DNA of 64,000 nucleotides, from the NCBI RefSeq assembly GCF_009735645.1, contig NZ_CP032550.1, forward strand, positions 186,001-250,000. Direction: 5' to 3'. The notes beneath the pieces were generated by a model. The model did no database searches. It saw nothing but the letters and a program-made list of their open reading frames with translations, and was not told where the DNA came from. Shown piece by piece: positions 7,272 through 20,000 of the stretch. Each line of letters starts with the position of its first letter. Position 1 is the first letter of the stretch. A program made the translations under genes and the position numbers. The stretch comes from Microbacterium oryzae (GTDB taxonomy: Bacteria; Actinomycetota; Actinomycetes; Actinomycetales; Microbacteriaceae).

Positions 7272-10200
7272 TCACTTGACGCGGACGGTGATCTCCTTCG
7301 TCTCGGTCTCGCCGGCGGCATTGGTCAGCACCGCGCGGTACACGTACTCACCGGATGCACGTTCGGAGATCTCGGTCGACACGGACTGCGCCCGGGGTGT
7401 TGCCGCCGTCAGCTCCTGCTCATCGACGAGCTCGCCGTTCTCGTAGAGGCGGTACGCCGTGGCGTTCGTGCCCCACCACAGGTTCGCGGTGACGGTGTAG
7501 CCGCCGTCGCGATCCCAGTTGTCGTGCGAGAGCACGGCCTTCCCCGGGTTCGCGTCGGTCACCTTGACCGTCACCGGCTTGCACGGCGTGGCGCCGTGCT
7601 GGTTGACGAGCTCGCACGTGTACTCGTAGGTGCCGTTCGCCCGTCCGCTCACCTCGAACGAGAACTCCTGCGCCTGCGGCGTGACGTCGGCCAGGTGCGC
7701 TTGCGTGAGCAGCCCTCCGTTCTCGTACAGACGGATGGTGTGGGCGTTCTGCCCGTGCCACAGGTTCATCGTCACGGTGTGGTCGCCGTCCTTCAGCCCG
7801 TGCGTCCATCCGCTCGTCGTGGACAGGACCCCCGTGCCGGGAGCCGCGGTCGCGGGGCCGGGGACGACCTCCGCCGCCGGCGCCTCCGTCGTGTACGCCA
7901 GGCGCGGCGCCGCGGGGGTCTCCATGCCCTCGCCGAGGTAGTAGCTCGTGTGCGGGGGCTGGTTGTAGCCGCTCAGCTGCCAGGCGATCGACAGTCGATA
8001 CTGCGGGTCCGACAGGAGCGTGCGCAGACGGTGCTCGGTGACGTCCGTGGTGGTGAACATCCGCAGGGCCGACGAGTCGACCGTGCGGTACACGAGCTCC
8101 TCGCGCCAATCGCCGAGGAGATCCGCCTGCAGAGCGGGATTGCCCTTCGTGTCGTTGTTCGTGAGCACGCCCTCCGGCTCGAAGATCGGCACCTCGCGCT
8201 CGTTCTCGTAGTCCCACTTCGACACGACCGGCGTGCCGGTGCGCGTCGCCGTGTCGAACGAGTGGTCGACGATCTCGCTCAGGAGGTCGCCGTCCCACTG
8301 CGCGACGAAGTTCGCCGCCGGGATGGCCGTGGCGATCTCCTCGCCGGAGACGTTGCGCAGCGACCCCTCCCGGGAGTCCCACGCGGCCGTCCCGCCGATG
8401 TTCCATCCCTCGGCCCCGTCGTACCGCGGGTCGATGTCGGCCATCGCGGCGCGCCCGGTGTCCTTCTCGGCGGGGACGCTCCAGAGCACCTCTCCCGTGG
8501 CGGCGTCACGGAAGGTGGCGCCGGTGTCGCCGGACGCGCCCATGTCCTCGTGCGCGGAGTACACCTCGAGGCCCGGACGAGACGGATCGAAGTCGCTCAC
8601 GTGCTGAGCGTCGCCGTGCCCGAGGCCCGTGGAGTACAGGCCGGTGCCGTCATCATCGATCGCAGCCGAGCCGAAGACGATCTCGTCCTTGCCGTCGGCG
8701 TCGACGTCGGCCATGGTCAGGCCGTGGTTGCCCTGACCGGCGTAATCGCCGTTCCCCTTCGCCGAGGAGTCGAAGACCCACCGCCGGGTGAGGCTCGCCC
8801 CGTCGAAGTCGAAGGCCGCGATCACCGCGCGCGTGTAGTAGCCGCGCGAGAACACCGCACTCGGGTGCTCGCCATCGAGGTACGCGACCCCCGCGAGGAA
8901 GCGGTCGACGCGGTTGCCGTACGTGTCGCCCCAGGAGCCGACGTCGCCGCGACCCGGCACGTAGTCGATGGTGTCGATCGCGCGCCCGGTCGTGCCCTCG
9001 AAGACCGTGAGGTACTCCGGTCCCGTGAGGATGTAGCCGGATGAGTTGCGCCAGTCCTTGCTGCCGTCCCCGATCACCGTGCCCTGGCCGTCCATCGTGC
9101 CGTCGGCGGTCTTGACCACCACCTCGGCTCGGCCGTCCGAGTCGAAGTCGTAGACCTGCGGCTGGGAGTAGTGCGCGCCCGCGCGGATGTTGATGCCGAG
9201 ATCGATGCGCCAGAGCTGCGTCCCGTCGAGCTCGTAGGCGTCGAGGTAGACGTTGCCGGTGTAACCCGCCTTGGAGTTGTCCTGCGAGTTCGTCGGGTCC
9301 CACTTGACGACGTACTCGAGCTGGCCGTCGCCGTCGAGGTCCGCGACCGACACGTCGTTCGCGCGGTACGAGTACGGCTGGCCGTCCTTCGTGTAGGCAT
9401 CCGCCGGCTTGTTCAACGGGATGTCGAGGGACTGCCCGTCCCACGGGGTGAACTCGTCCGTCGCCCAGAGTTCGGCGTCGCCGTCGACGAGCGCGACGCG
9501 GTACGTCGAGTCCGCCGTGCCGTCGGGGTCGACGAGGTTCGTCGAATCGACGACGGGTTCGGCCGTGATCCGCTTCCCGTCTCGATAGACGTGGAACGCT
9601 GCGTCCTGCGCGTCGTCGCCGAGCAGCCGCCAGCCGATGTAGACCCCGTCGCCCTGCGCGACCGCCACGGGCGCGCGATCCAGACGTTCGGCGGCACGGT
9701 CGAGGGCGGTGACGGCAGGGGTGGAGACCGGATCGGATGGGTCGGACGGACCGCCCGCATTCACCGCCTGTACGCGGTACGTGTAGGACACGGTCGTGAG
9801 GACGTCCTCATCGACGTACACGGGCTCATCCGCCCGCCCGATGACGGCGGAGTCGCCGTTCTTGTCCTCGCGGCTGACGAGATAGAACAGCGCGTCGTCG
9901 CTCTCGTCCCAGGAGAGCGCGACCGAATTCTTCAGCACGTCGCCGTGAGCGAGGCCCGTCGGCGGCGCCGGCGCATCGACCTCGGGGTCGATCAGCTCGA
10001 CGTCGACGCCGACCGACGGCACCGATTCGGCGCCGCGGGCCGTCACCGTCGTCACCGCGTAGGTCACGCTCGATCCCGGCTGGGCGGTCTCGTCGACGAG
10101 GGACGTGCCCTCGGTCTCCCCGACGAGCGCGGTGCCCTCGGGCGCGGTGCGGTAGACGCGGTAGCTCGCCGCCTCCGGCGCCGCGTCCCAGGACAGCGAG

Positions 10201-12260
10201 GTCGAGGCGCCGGCACCCTCGAACGCGATGTCGTCGAGCCGGATGGTCGCGGGCGCGACGAGGAGCGGAGTGAGGGTGAGCCCGTTCAGGTGCCCCGTCT
10301 GCCCGGTGATGACGGTGTTCAGCTGGCCGTCGCTCACGGTGATGCCGTCGAGCACCTGCTCGCGGGACCCTCGGCTGACGGAGATCCCGCCGTAGTCGCG
10401 CCCCTCGACCTCCACCGAGGTGCGCACGGTGCCGAGGGAGTCCCCGACGGTCGCCGTCGCCGAGTAGGTGCCGTTGGGCACGTCCGCCGCGAACTCGTAG
10501 CGGCCGCCGAAGTACGCCACGAAGTCGCGCGCGATCTCGTCGCCGGCCGAGGCGCCGCGATCGCGGTCGATCATGCCGGTGGCGTCGAGCAGCCCGAAGC
10601 CCCGGTCAGCGGAGTAGGTCGTCGAGCGGTTGACCTCCGTGTAGCCGTCGGCGACGGGGGCGCCCGCGGGCTGGAAGTCGTAGCGGTACGCGGCCGCCCG
10701 CGTCGTGGCCGAGGCGATGTCGCTCACCGCTCCCTCGCCGCGGCCGTTGACGGCGCTCACGCGGAAGTCGTAGACGTCGCCCTCGTCGAGGCCGCCGACG
10801 GTCGCCTGCGGGATCGTGGAGGTGGCCGCGAGCGCGAACGCTTCCTCACCCGCGGGGCTCCGGTACACGCGGTAGATGTCGGCGCCCTCGGTGGCGTCCC
10901 AGGTGAGGGAGACCGACGAACTGGATGTCTCGGAGACCACGAGTCCGCCGACGGCGGCCGGCACCGCATCGGGAGCCGTGACCTCGACGGCCCCCGAGAT
11001 CGGCAGGCCGAGTCCGGCGACGTCGAGCGCTACCAGGCGCGCCATCTGGATCGCGCCGTACTCCTGGAGATGCGTGTTGTCCTGCACGCCCGCCGGCCGG
11101 TTCGGGTAGACGCCGGCGTCGGCGTAGAGGAAGACCGACTTCGCCGCCTCCGCTCCGATCTCATCGAGGTAGGCGCGGCTGGACGCCGACAGGTCGACGA
11201 GTGCCACGTCGAGCTCCGCGGCGACGGCCTTCATCGCCTGCACGTACTCGGGGAAGCTCTCGTTGAACGCGCCCGTCTCGGCGTCGACATCGAGACGGTT
11301 CATCGGAGTGACGAGCACCGGAGTCCCGCCGCGCTGCCGCGTCCCGTTCACGAGGGTGCGGAGGTAGCCCTGGTACTGCTCGGGGGTCGTGTACCGCTCG
11401 GGAACGGACGCGGTGGCGTCGTTGTGCCCGAACTGCGCGAACACGTAGTCCTCCGGCCGCACCGCGCGCAGCACGCTGTCGAGACGCCCCTCCGTGACGA
11501 AGGTGCGCGACGATCGGCCGCCGATGGACTGATTGTCCACGGCGACGTCGTCGGTGAGGAAGCGATCGAGCATCTGACCCCATCCCGCCTGGGGCTCCCA
11601 GTAGGGGTCGTACGTCTGAACGGTCGAGTCGCCGGTGAGGTACGCCGTGGGCTGATCGGCCGCCTCCCGGGCGGGCTGAGGGGTGATGACGATGGCGTTG
11701 ATGTTCGGCGCCGCGCCGGTGAAGCCGAATGACAGCTGCCCGTCGACGAGCGCGATGTCGTAGTTCATCTCGAGGTACTGGCCCGCGGGCTTCGAGGTGG
11801 TCTGGACCTTCTGGATCTCCTCGCTGCTGATCGCGATCTCGGTCGCCGCGCCGGTGTCCCCGGCGATGATGGAGACCGTGTAGTCGACGCTTCCGAGGTC
11901 GACGACGAAGGTCGAGTCGACGGGGGTGACGAAGTCGCCGCGGAGGGCGTCGCCGCCGCGGTCGGTCTCGGTCGCCGTCGCGCCCTCTGCGAAGCCGAAG
12001 CCGCGCTCGGCCGAGTAGGGCGTATCGGCCGCGACGGGGAGATACCCCTCCGCCACAGCGCCTGAGCCGAAGTCGAAGCGGACGGGCGAGCCCGCCGCCG
12101 CCATCTCCGCCGGCGTCTGCGTCGCGGCGTGCGCGCCGCCTGCCGAGAGACATCCGAATGCGACCGCCGCCGCCGTCGCGAGCGCGAGCGGCCGCACCGG
12201 CCGTCCGCTCCGACCATCCGCGTCGGCGGGTCCGCCGGCGTATGGGATTCTGCCCTTCAC
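7272..12260 (-). CDS. Secreted multidomain rhamnogalacturonan lyase (PL11) with CE12 acetylesterase domain
   Basis: This roughly 1662-residue exoenzyme has, in order: a signal peptide (LALATAAAVAFGC to GGAHAA); a beta-sandwich starting FDFGSGAVAEGYLP; a CE12 SGNH domain with nucleophile Ser212 in LTGDST, QFGHND, and D394-N-T-H397; an FN3 domain (about 434-520); a second beta-sandwich with FDFQPAGAPVADGYTE; two more FN3 domains (about 670-850); a PL11 rhamnogalacturonan lyase (about 857-1457) with the hallmark DLDGDGQLEYVVKWDPTNSQ; and two C-terminal repeats containing NLW.G.NA.....LYENG. It should deacetylate and cleave RG-I outside the cell. I chose the GTG preceded by GGAGCAGAT; another GTG is 13 codons upstream. 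No sortase motif is visible. Confidence 0.92.
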   Translation of the reverse strand: MKGRIPYAGGPADADGRSGRPVRPLALATAAAVAFGCLSAGGAHAATQTPAEMAAAGSPVRFDFGSGAVAEGYLPVAADTPYSAERGFGFAEGATATETDRGGDALRGDFVTPVDSTFVVDLGSVDYTVSIIAGDTGAATEIAISSEEIQKVQTTSKPAGQYLEMNYDIALVDGQLSFGFTGAAPNINAIVITPQPAREAADQPTAYLTGDSTVQTYDPYWEPQAGWGQMLDRFLTDDVAVDNQSIGGRSSRTFVTEGRLDSVLRAVRPEDYVFAQFGHNDATASVPERYTTPEQYQGYLRTLVNGTRQRGGTPVLVTPMNRLDVDAETGAFNESFPEYVQAMKAVAAELDVALVDLSASSRAYLDEIGAEAAKSVFLYADAGVYPNRPAGVQDNTHLQEYGAIQMARLVALDVAGLGLPISGAVEVTAPDAVPAAVGGLVVSETSSSSVSLTWDATEGADIYRVYRSPAGEEAFALAATSTIPQATVGGLDEGDVYDFRVSAVNGRGEGAVSDIASATTRAAAYRYDFQPAGAPVADGYTEVNRSTTYSADRGFGLLDATGMIDRDRGASAGDEIARDFVAYFGGRYEFAADVPNGTYSATATVGDSLGTVRTSVEVEGRDYGGISVSRGSREQVLDGITVSDGQLNTVITGQTGHLNGLTLTPLLVAPATIRLDDIAFEGAGASTSLSWDAAPEAASYRVYRTAPEGTALVGETEGTSLVDETAQPGSSVTYAVTTVTARGAESVPSVGVDVELIDPEVDAPAPPTGLAHGDVLKNSVALSWDESDDALFYLVSREDKNGDSAVIGRADEPVYVDEDVLTTVSYTYRVQAVNAGGPSDPSDPVSTPAVTALDRAAERLDRAPVAVAQGDGVYIGWRLLGDDAQDAAFHVYRDGKRITAEPVVDSTNLVDPDGTADSTYRVALVDGDAELWATDEFTPWDGQSLDIPLNKPADAYTKDGQPYSYRANDVSVADLDGDGQLEYVVKWDPTNSQDNSKAGYTGNVYLDAYELDGTQLWRIDLGINIRAGAHYSQPQVYDFDSDGRAEVVVKTADGTMDGQGTVIGDGSKDWRNSSGYILTGPEYLTVFEGTTGRAIDTIDYVPGRGDVGSWGDTYGNRVDRFLAGVAYLDGEHPSAVFSRGYYTRAVIAAFDFDGASLTRRWVFDSSAKGNGDYAGQGNHGLTMADVDADGKDEIVFGSAAIDDDGTGLYSTGLGHGDAQHVSDFDPSRPGLEVYSAHEDMGASGDTGATFRDAATGEVLWSVPAEKDTGRAAMADIDPRYDGAEGWNIGGTAAWDSREGSLRNVSGEEIATAIPAANFVAQWDGDLLSEIVDHSFDTATRTGTPVVSKWDYENEREVPIFEPEGVLTNNDTKGNPALQADLLGDWREELVYRTVDSSALRMFTTTDVTEHRLRTLLSDPQYRLSIAWQLSGYNQPPHTSYYLGEGMETPAAPRLAYTTEAPAAEVVPGPATAAPGTGVLSTTSGWTHGLKDGDHTVTMNLWHGQNAHTIRLYENGGLLTQAHLADVTPQAQEFSFEVSGRANGTYEYTCELVNQHGATPCKPVTVKVTDANPGKAVLSHDNWDRDGGYTVTANLWWGTNATAYRLYENGELVDEQELTAATPRAQSVSTEISERASGEYVYRAVLTNAAGETETKEITVRVK

Positions 12261-12309
12261 ATCTGCTCCGATCGTGGGGGAATGTGTGCGACGTCGCACC
12301 GCAGCGCGT

Positions 12310-12378
12310 AGGAAAGCGCTTCCCGCGAAACTAGCGGCGGGAGCGGGGCTCGGTCAAGGGCCGCGCGAAACGTGTCGC
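12310..12378 (-). promoter_or_regulatory. Promoter and LacI-type operators for the lyase gene
   Basis: The best operator copy in the locus, AGGAAAGCGCTTCCCG (12310-12325), begins 2 bp after a minus-strand -10 box TAGTTT (12328-12333); the -35 box TTGACC (12352-12357) is 18 bp away. A further 14-bp near-palindrome GCGAAACGTGTCGC (12365-12378) lies just upstream and resembles the AAACGTTT elements at the binding-protein promoters. Confidence 0.7.
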
Positions 12379-12522
12379 CTTCATGAGCTCCGCTGCCGTC
12401 GGCGCGGCCGACAGCGGGACGTCGGACGCGGTGTGGGACCATCCGCTCGACCGTGGCCGCGGCGACGGCGGATGGCCAGGGCCGCGTGGCCGGACGTCGC
12501 GTCGAGCGGACGGTCCGCCCGC
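12379..12522. other. Intergenic region between lyase promoter and lacI stop
   Basis: No gene is supported here. It contains short inverted repeats, including GTCGGC/GCCGAC around 12398-12412 and GCGGAC/GTCCGC (12506-12518) just after the regulator stop codon, which may help terminate regulator transcription. Confidence 0.35.
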
Positions 12523-13527
12523 TCAGCCCACGGTCGAGGCGCGCACGACGAGCTCCGCGGCGAAGACCTCCGTCGCGGGCGGCTGCTCGCCCTCGCCGCG
12601 CAGCAGCGACACGAGCATCTCGCCCGCGCGGCGGCCCATGGCGCGTGCGGGCTGACGCACGGAGGTGAGCGGCACGGCGGCGATGGAGGCGAACGGGATG
12701 TCGTCGTACCCCACCACGGCGACATCGTCCGGCACGCGGAGCCCGGCGGTGAGGAGCCCATGCACGATGCCGCACGCCAGCATGTCGTTGGCGGCGAACA
12801 CGGCATCGGGGCGCTCGTGCGCGGGCATGCCGGCGATGCGCGCGCCGATCTCGCTGCCGAGGCGCGGGGTGGTGCGCAGGCCGATCGTGACGTCGAGGGG
12901 AACGCCGGCCTCCTCCGCGAAGGACGCCGCGCCCCGCAGCCGGTCTCGCGTCTGGCGCACCTCCTCGCGGGCGCCGACGAACGCGAGGCGGCGCCGGCCG
13001 ATCTCGACGAGGTGGCGGACGGCCATCCGCCCGCCCTGCACATTGTCGAGCGAGACCGACGGCGTGAGGCCCTGCTCATCGATGCCGTCGACGAGCGTGA
13101 CGGGGATCTGCTGCGCTCGCAGCCGCTTGAGCGCGGGCGCCACGTCTCCGAAGGGGGAGACGATGACGCCCTCGACGTGGGCGAGCTCGAACAGCTCGAG
13201 GTAGCTGCTCTCCCGCTGCGCGCTGTCGTCGCTGTTGCCGAGCATGACCTGGTAGCCGGCGGCGGAGGTGGCCTCCTCGGCGCCCTCGAGCATCTCGGCG
13301 AAGAACGGGTTGCCGATGCTGATCACCGTCATGCCGATGAGTCCACTGCGCCCGGCGCGCAGCTGCTGGGCGGCGCGGAGCGGGACGTACCCCAGCTGGT
13401 CGGCCGCCGCGCGCACGCGGGTGCGGAGCTGCTCGCTGACCGCGTCGGGCCGATTGAGGGCGTTCGACACCGAGCTGATGGAGACGCCCGCGAGATCGGC
13501 GACGTCACGGATGCCCGCTCGCCTCAT
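12523..13527 (-). CDS. LacI-family transcriptional regulator of the pectin locus
   Basis: The 334-residue repressor has an N-terminal LacI helix-turn-helix (IRDVADLAGVSISSVSNALN, residues about 6-25), a hinge region, and a periplasmic-binding-protein-like effector domain (GLIGMTVISIGNPFFAEMLE). The recognition helix reads SISSVSN, with Asn where most LacI proteins have Arg. GAGGAGG precedes the ATG. It sits among the pectinolytic genes, several of which carry the same CG-centred operator, so it is the likely local repressor released by a pectin breakdown product. A variant operator lies in front of its own start, suggesting autoregulation. Confidence 0.93.
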   Translation of the reverse strand: MRRAGIRDVADLAGVSISSVSNALNRPDAVSEQLRTRVRAAADQLGYVPLRAAQQLRAGRSGLIGMTVISIGNPFFAEMLEGAEEATSAAGYQVMLGNSDDSAQRESSYLELFELAHVEGVIVSPFGDVAPALKRLRAQQIPVTLVDGIDEQGLTPSVSLDNVQGGRMAVRHLVEIGRRRLAFVGAREEVRQTRDRLRGAASFAEEAGVPLDVTIGLRTTPRLGSEIGARIAGMPAHERPDAVFAANDMLACGIVHGLLTAGLRVPDDVAVVGYDDIPFASIAAVPLTSVRQPARAMGRRAGEMLVSLLRGEGEQPPATEVFAAELVVRASTVG

Positions 13528-13562
13528 CCCCGCCTCCTCGCAGCGCCGGCCGCCCTGACCGG

Positions 13563-13575
13563 GTAAACGCTTTAC
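13563..13575 (-). promoter_or_regulatory. Putative autoregulatory LacI-type operator
   Basis: GTAAACGCTTTAC is a 13-bp inverted repeat located 36 bp upstream of the lacI start. It shares the ACGCTT core of the other operators but has odd spacing and lacks the flanking GG/CC, so binding may be weaker. Confidence 0.5.
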
Positions 13576-13611
13576 GGGATCAGTCTCCCACAGCGCGCGG
13601 AGGCGAGAGCG

Positions 13612-14577
13612 TCACGCGAGGCGGTCGCGCAGCCACCGCAGCTGGGCGGCGCGCTGGTGCCCGCCGCCGCCCTCGTGGTTGTTGAACGGGTACACCTCGA
13701 GCGCGCGATCCTCCCCGCCCCACGCGTTGTACGCCGCGAAGACGGTCGACGGCGGGCACACGGTGTCCATCAGCGCGACCGAGAAGAGCGCGGGCGCCGT
13801 GGCGCGCGAAGCGAGGATGGCGCCGTCGAAGTACGACAGGGTGCGGTACACCTCGTCGACGCGCTCGCGGTGAGCGGCGAGGTAGGTGCGGACCTCGGCA
13901 TAGGGCATGGAGTCGACGAGGGTCGTCGCGCGGGGGAAGTCGCAGAGGAACGGCACGTCGGGCATCGCCCCTGCCACATCGCCCGCGAGTGCGGCGGCCG
14001 CGATCGACAGCCCGCCGCCCTGGCTGCCGCCCGTGACGAACACCGGCAGTCCGGGCGCGAGCGCGCGGGCGGCGTCCACCGCGAGGGCGGCGTCGGTGTA
14101 GGCACGCCGGTAGTAGTAGGTCTCGGGGCTCTCGATGCCGCGGGTGAGCACGCCGGGCGCGTGGGAGCCGCTGCCGTACGGATCGGGCGTCGCCCCGCCG
14201 CCGCTGCCGTGATTCCACCCCTGCCCGCGGGTGTCGACGACGAGCCGCGCGACGCCCGCCATCGGGAATGCGCCGGTGTCGTGCGCGTGTCCACGGCCGC
14301 CGGAGTACCCGATGGACTCCACCACGACCGCGCGCGGCTCCTGACCGACGGGCACCTGCCACCACGCCGCGATCGCGTCGCCGCCGAAGCCCGCGAAGGC
14401 GACGTCGAAGACGTCCACGAGTGAGAGCCCGGCGTCCACACGCTCGACGCGCGGCGCCCATCCGGCCGCGCGGGACTCGGAGAGGGTGCGCGCCCAGAAG
14501 TCGTCGAAGTCGTCGGGAACGGGAAGGTCCGGTCGATAAGAGCGGAGCTGGTCGAGCGGAAGGTCGAAGTGCGCCAT
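13612..14577 (-). CDS. Acetylxylan esterase / cephalosporin-C deacetylase family hydrolase (CE7-like)
   Basis: The 321-residue alpha/beta hydrolase begins FDLPLDQLRSYRPDLPVPDD and has the RGQGWNH and nucleophile VTGGSQGG blocks with Ser185; a late histidine occurs in NNHEGGGGHQ. These are hallmarks of CE7 esterases, which deacetylate short sugar oligomers. No signal peptide is present, so it should act on imported oligosaccharides. GAGGAGG precedes the ATG. It is followed 84 bp later by the LacI regulator on the same strand. No operator of the regulon is obvious before it, so co-regulation is inferred from position only. Confidence 0.9.
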   Translation of the reverse strand: MAHFDLPLDQLRSYRPDLPVPDDFDDFWARTLSESRAAGWAPRVERVDAGLSLVDVFDVAFAGFGGDAIAAWWQVPVGQEPRAVVVESIGYSGGRGHAHDTGAFPMAGVARLVVDTRGQGWNHGSGGGATPDPYGSGSHAPGVLTRGIESPETYYYRRAYTDAALAVDAARALAPGLPVFVTGGSQGGGLSIAAAALAGDVAGAMPDVPFLCDFPRATTLVDSMPYAEVRTYLAAHRERVDEVYRTLSYFDGAILASRATAPALFSVALMDTVCPPSTVFAAYNAWGGEDRALEVYPFNNHEGGGGHQRAAQLRWLRDRLA

Positions 14578-14635
14578 CGTCGGCGGTCCTCCTCGGTGCG
14601 AGCGTTCAGGGCCGTCGCGAGCCTAGCGTGCAGAC

Positions 14636-14674
14636 GACGATGCCCGGCCCCCGTGGTGGGGGCCGGGCATCGTC
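14636..14674 (-). terminator. Strong intrinsic terminator of icd
   Basis: A perfect 17-bp stem (GACGATGCCCGGCCCCC and complement) with a 5-nt loop lies just downstream of the icd stop codon on the minus strand. Confidence 0.85.
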
Positions 14675-14684
14675 GAGCGGATGG

Positions 14685-16969
<2,285 letters not shown>

Positions 16970-17005
16970 CCCGGTGCCGCCAGGCGGGGCGAAAGCGGGG
17001 GCGTC

Positions 17006-20000
17006 TCAGCCCTTCAGGGCCTTGGCGATCCGCTGCAGGGAGACCGCCTCGGCGGTGCCGAGCCGCTGCGCGAACAGGCTCACGCGGAACTCCTCCAGCA
17101 GCCACCGCGCGCGCACGAGCTGCGCGGGCGCATCCGACGGCAGCGGGATGGCACCGCCCGCCTCGTCGAACGCGGCGCGCGCGCGCTCGAGCTCGGTCAT
17201 CCACGCCCGGTCGCGGCCCGGGGCGTCCGGCAGCGCCTCGAGGCGGATGCGCGCACCCTCGAGGTAGCGGGGGAGGTGGGCGAGCCGCTCCACGCCGGTG
17301 GCGAGGACGAAGCCGCGGAAGATCAGCCCGCCGAGCTGCCCGCGCACGTCGTTGAGCGCGCCGAGCAGCGCCATCGAGGTGGCGCCCTTCATGGCGCGCT
17401 CGACGTCGCGCGAGAGGGTGAGGATGCGCGCGACGAGCGACACGCACGCGAACACGTCCTCGACCGATCCGCGCGACACCTCGTCGCGCAGCCGCTCGAA
17501 CGCCGCGCGGTCGCGCACGGCGCCGTGCCTCGCCAGCACGGCGTCGGCGACCGCCGCGCGGCAGTCCTCGATGAGCGCCTTCGTCGACGCGTAGGGCGAC
17601 GTGGCGAGGGCGAGCTTCTCGTGCGCCGTCAGGTGCTGCTGCACGTACGACACCGGCGACGGCACCTGCAGCAGCACCAGGCGCCGCAGGCCCGCGCGGG
17701 TGAGGCGCTCCGCCGACTCGGGCGTCGCCTCGACGCGGACCGCCACGGTCTGCCCCTCGTCGACGAGGGCGGGGTAGCCGCGGACCACACCGCCCGCGAC
17801 GCGCGTGTCGACGACGGGCGGGAGGTCGCCGAACGTCCAGTCGGCGAGGCCGGTCCGCTCGATGCCGCCCGCGGGCGCCGCGATGCCGGAGGCCGCCGCG
17901 ACGGACGCCTCCCCGCGTCGGCGTCGCCCGTCGCCGCCCTGGGCGATCTGGCGCGCCACGCTGTCGCGCGTGCGCTCGGACAGGCGCGTCTGCAGCGCGG
18001 CGAGCTCGCGGTCCGATGCGATGGCGCGCCCTCGAGCGTCGACCGCGCGGAACGACATCCGCAGGTGCGACGGCACGCGCGCGAGATCGAAGTCGGCGGG
18101 CGTCACCGGCTGGCTGGCCGCGCGCTGCACGAGGCGGGAGAGCGCGTCGAGCAGGGTGTCCGACGGCAGGCCGGCGGTGTCCTCCGGTCCGCGCCCGGCG
18201 AGCTCCTCCGAGAAGCGCGCGGCCCAGTCCGCGGCGGGCACGACATGCCGGCGGATGGCCTTGGGCAGCGCCTTGAGGAGAGCCGTCACCAGCTCGTCGC
18301 GGAACCCGGGCACCTGCCAGTCGAAGCCATCCGGGCGCAGCGAGGCGAGCAGGGGGAGCGGCACCACCACGGTGACCCCGTCGTCGGGCGAGCCCGGCTC
18401 GAAGCGGTAGGCGAGGTTGAGCGTCTGGTCGCCCTGCGTCCAGCGGGTGGGGAAGTCGCGGGCGTCGGCGGTCGCCGCCCCGTCGACGAGGTCGGCCTCG
18501 CGCATCGTGAGGAGCTTCGGCGTGCGCTTCAGCGCCTCCGCCCACCACGCCTCGAACGAGCGCACGTCGAACACGTCGGCGGGGATCCGCGCGTCGTAGA
18601 ATGCGTACACGGCCTCATCGCCCGCGAGGATGTCGCGGCGCCGCTCGCGGTCTTCGAGGCGCTCGAGGCGACGCCGCAGGTCGGCGTTCTGCCGCAGGAA
18701 CGCCGTCACCTGCTGCGGCAGCGCGTGCGGGTCCCAGTCGCCCTCGACCAGCGCGTGCTGCAGGAACAGCTCGCGCGCGGCCGGCCGGTCGACGCGCGAG
18801 AACTGGATGCGGCGACGCGGCACGATCTCGACGCCGTACAGCGTCACCTTCTCGTAGGCGATGGCGGCGCCGGAGTCCTTCGACCAGTGCGGCTCCGACA
18901 CCTGGCGCTTGGCGAGATCGCCCGCGAGCGCCTCGGCCCAGGCGGGGTCGATGGTCGCCGCGGTGCGCGCGAACAGGCGCGAGGTCTCCACGAGCTCGGC
19001 GGCCATGACCGCCTGCGGCCGGCGCTTGCGCAGCACGGAACCGGGGAAGATCGAGAAGCGCACCCCGCGTGCGCCGCGGTACTCGGCGCCGCGGCCACGG
19101 CCATCCTTCTTCGCCTCGCGCTCGTCGAGGATGCCGATCTGCGACAGCAGGCCCGAGAGGATGGCGCGGTGCACGGCGGCGGGATCGGCCGCGCCGGCGC
19201 TCGGCCGATCCGCAGAGCGCTCCTCGCGCTCGCCGCGCTCGCGCTTCCCGAGTCCGCGCGTGAGGGACTGCAGCTGCCGGTGCACGTCGAACCACTCGCG
19301 CACGCGGACGTAGTTGAGGAACTCCGCGCGGCACAGGCGCCGGAACGCGCTCGAGCCGAGCTCCCGCTGCTGCTCCTGGAGGTGATCCCACAGGGCGAGC
19401 AGCGTGAGGAAGTCGCTGGTCGGGTCGGCGAAGCGGGCGTGCGCCTGGTCGGCCTGCTCGCGCTGCTCCTCCGGCCGCTCGCGCACGTCCTGGATGGAGA
19501 GGCCCGCGACGATCGCCATCACCTCGCGCAGGGTGCCGGTGCGCTGCGCCTCGATGAGCATCCGCGCGAAGCGGGGGTCGATGGGCAGGCGGGCGATGTC
19601 GCGGCCGATCCGGGTGAGGCGCGGCTGCGCGCCCTCGCGGGTCGGGTGGACGGCGCCGAGCTCGACGAGGAGGTCGAGGGCCGCGCGCACGCCGCGGGAG
19701 TCGGGCGGCGTGAGGAAGGGGAACTCCGAGATGTCGCCGAACCCGAGCGAGAGCATCTGCAGGATCACCGACGCGAGGCTGGTGCGGAGGATCTCCGGCT
19801 CCGTGAACTCCGGGCGACGCTGGAAGTCGTCGTGCGCATAGAGGCGGATGGCGATGCCGGGGCTCGTGCGCCCCGCGCGCCCCGACCGCTGCTGAGCCGA
19901 CGCCTGCGACACGGCCTCGATAGGGAGGCGCTGCACCTTCGCGCGGTTGCTGTACCGCGAGATGCGCGCGGTGCCGGTGTCGACGACGTACTTGATGCCG

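Noticed and set aside
9171-11732. An 853-codon plus-strand open frame inside the lyase gene
   Set aside because: It is antisense to conserved CE12, FN3 and PL11 domains and has no start signal or family similarity.
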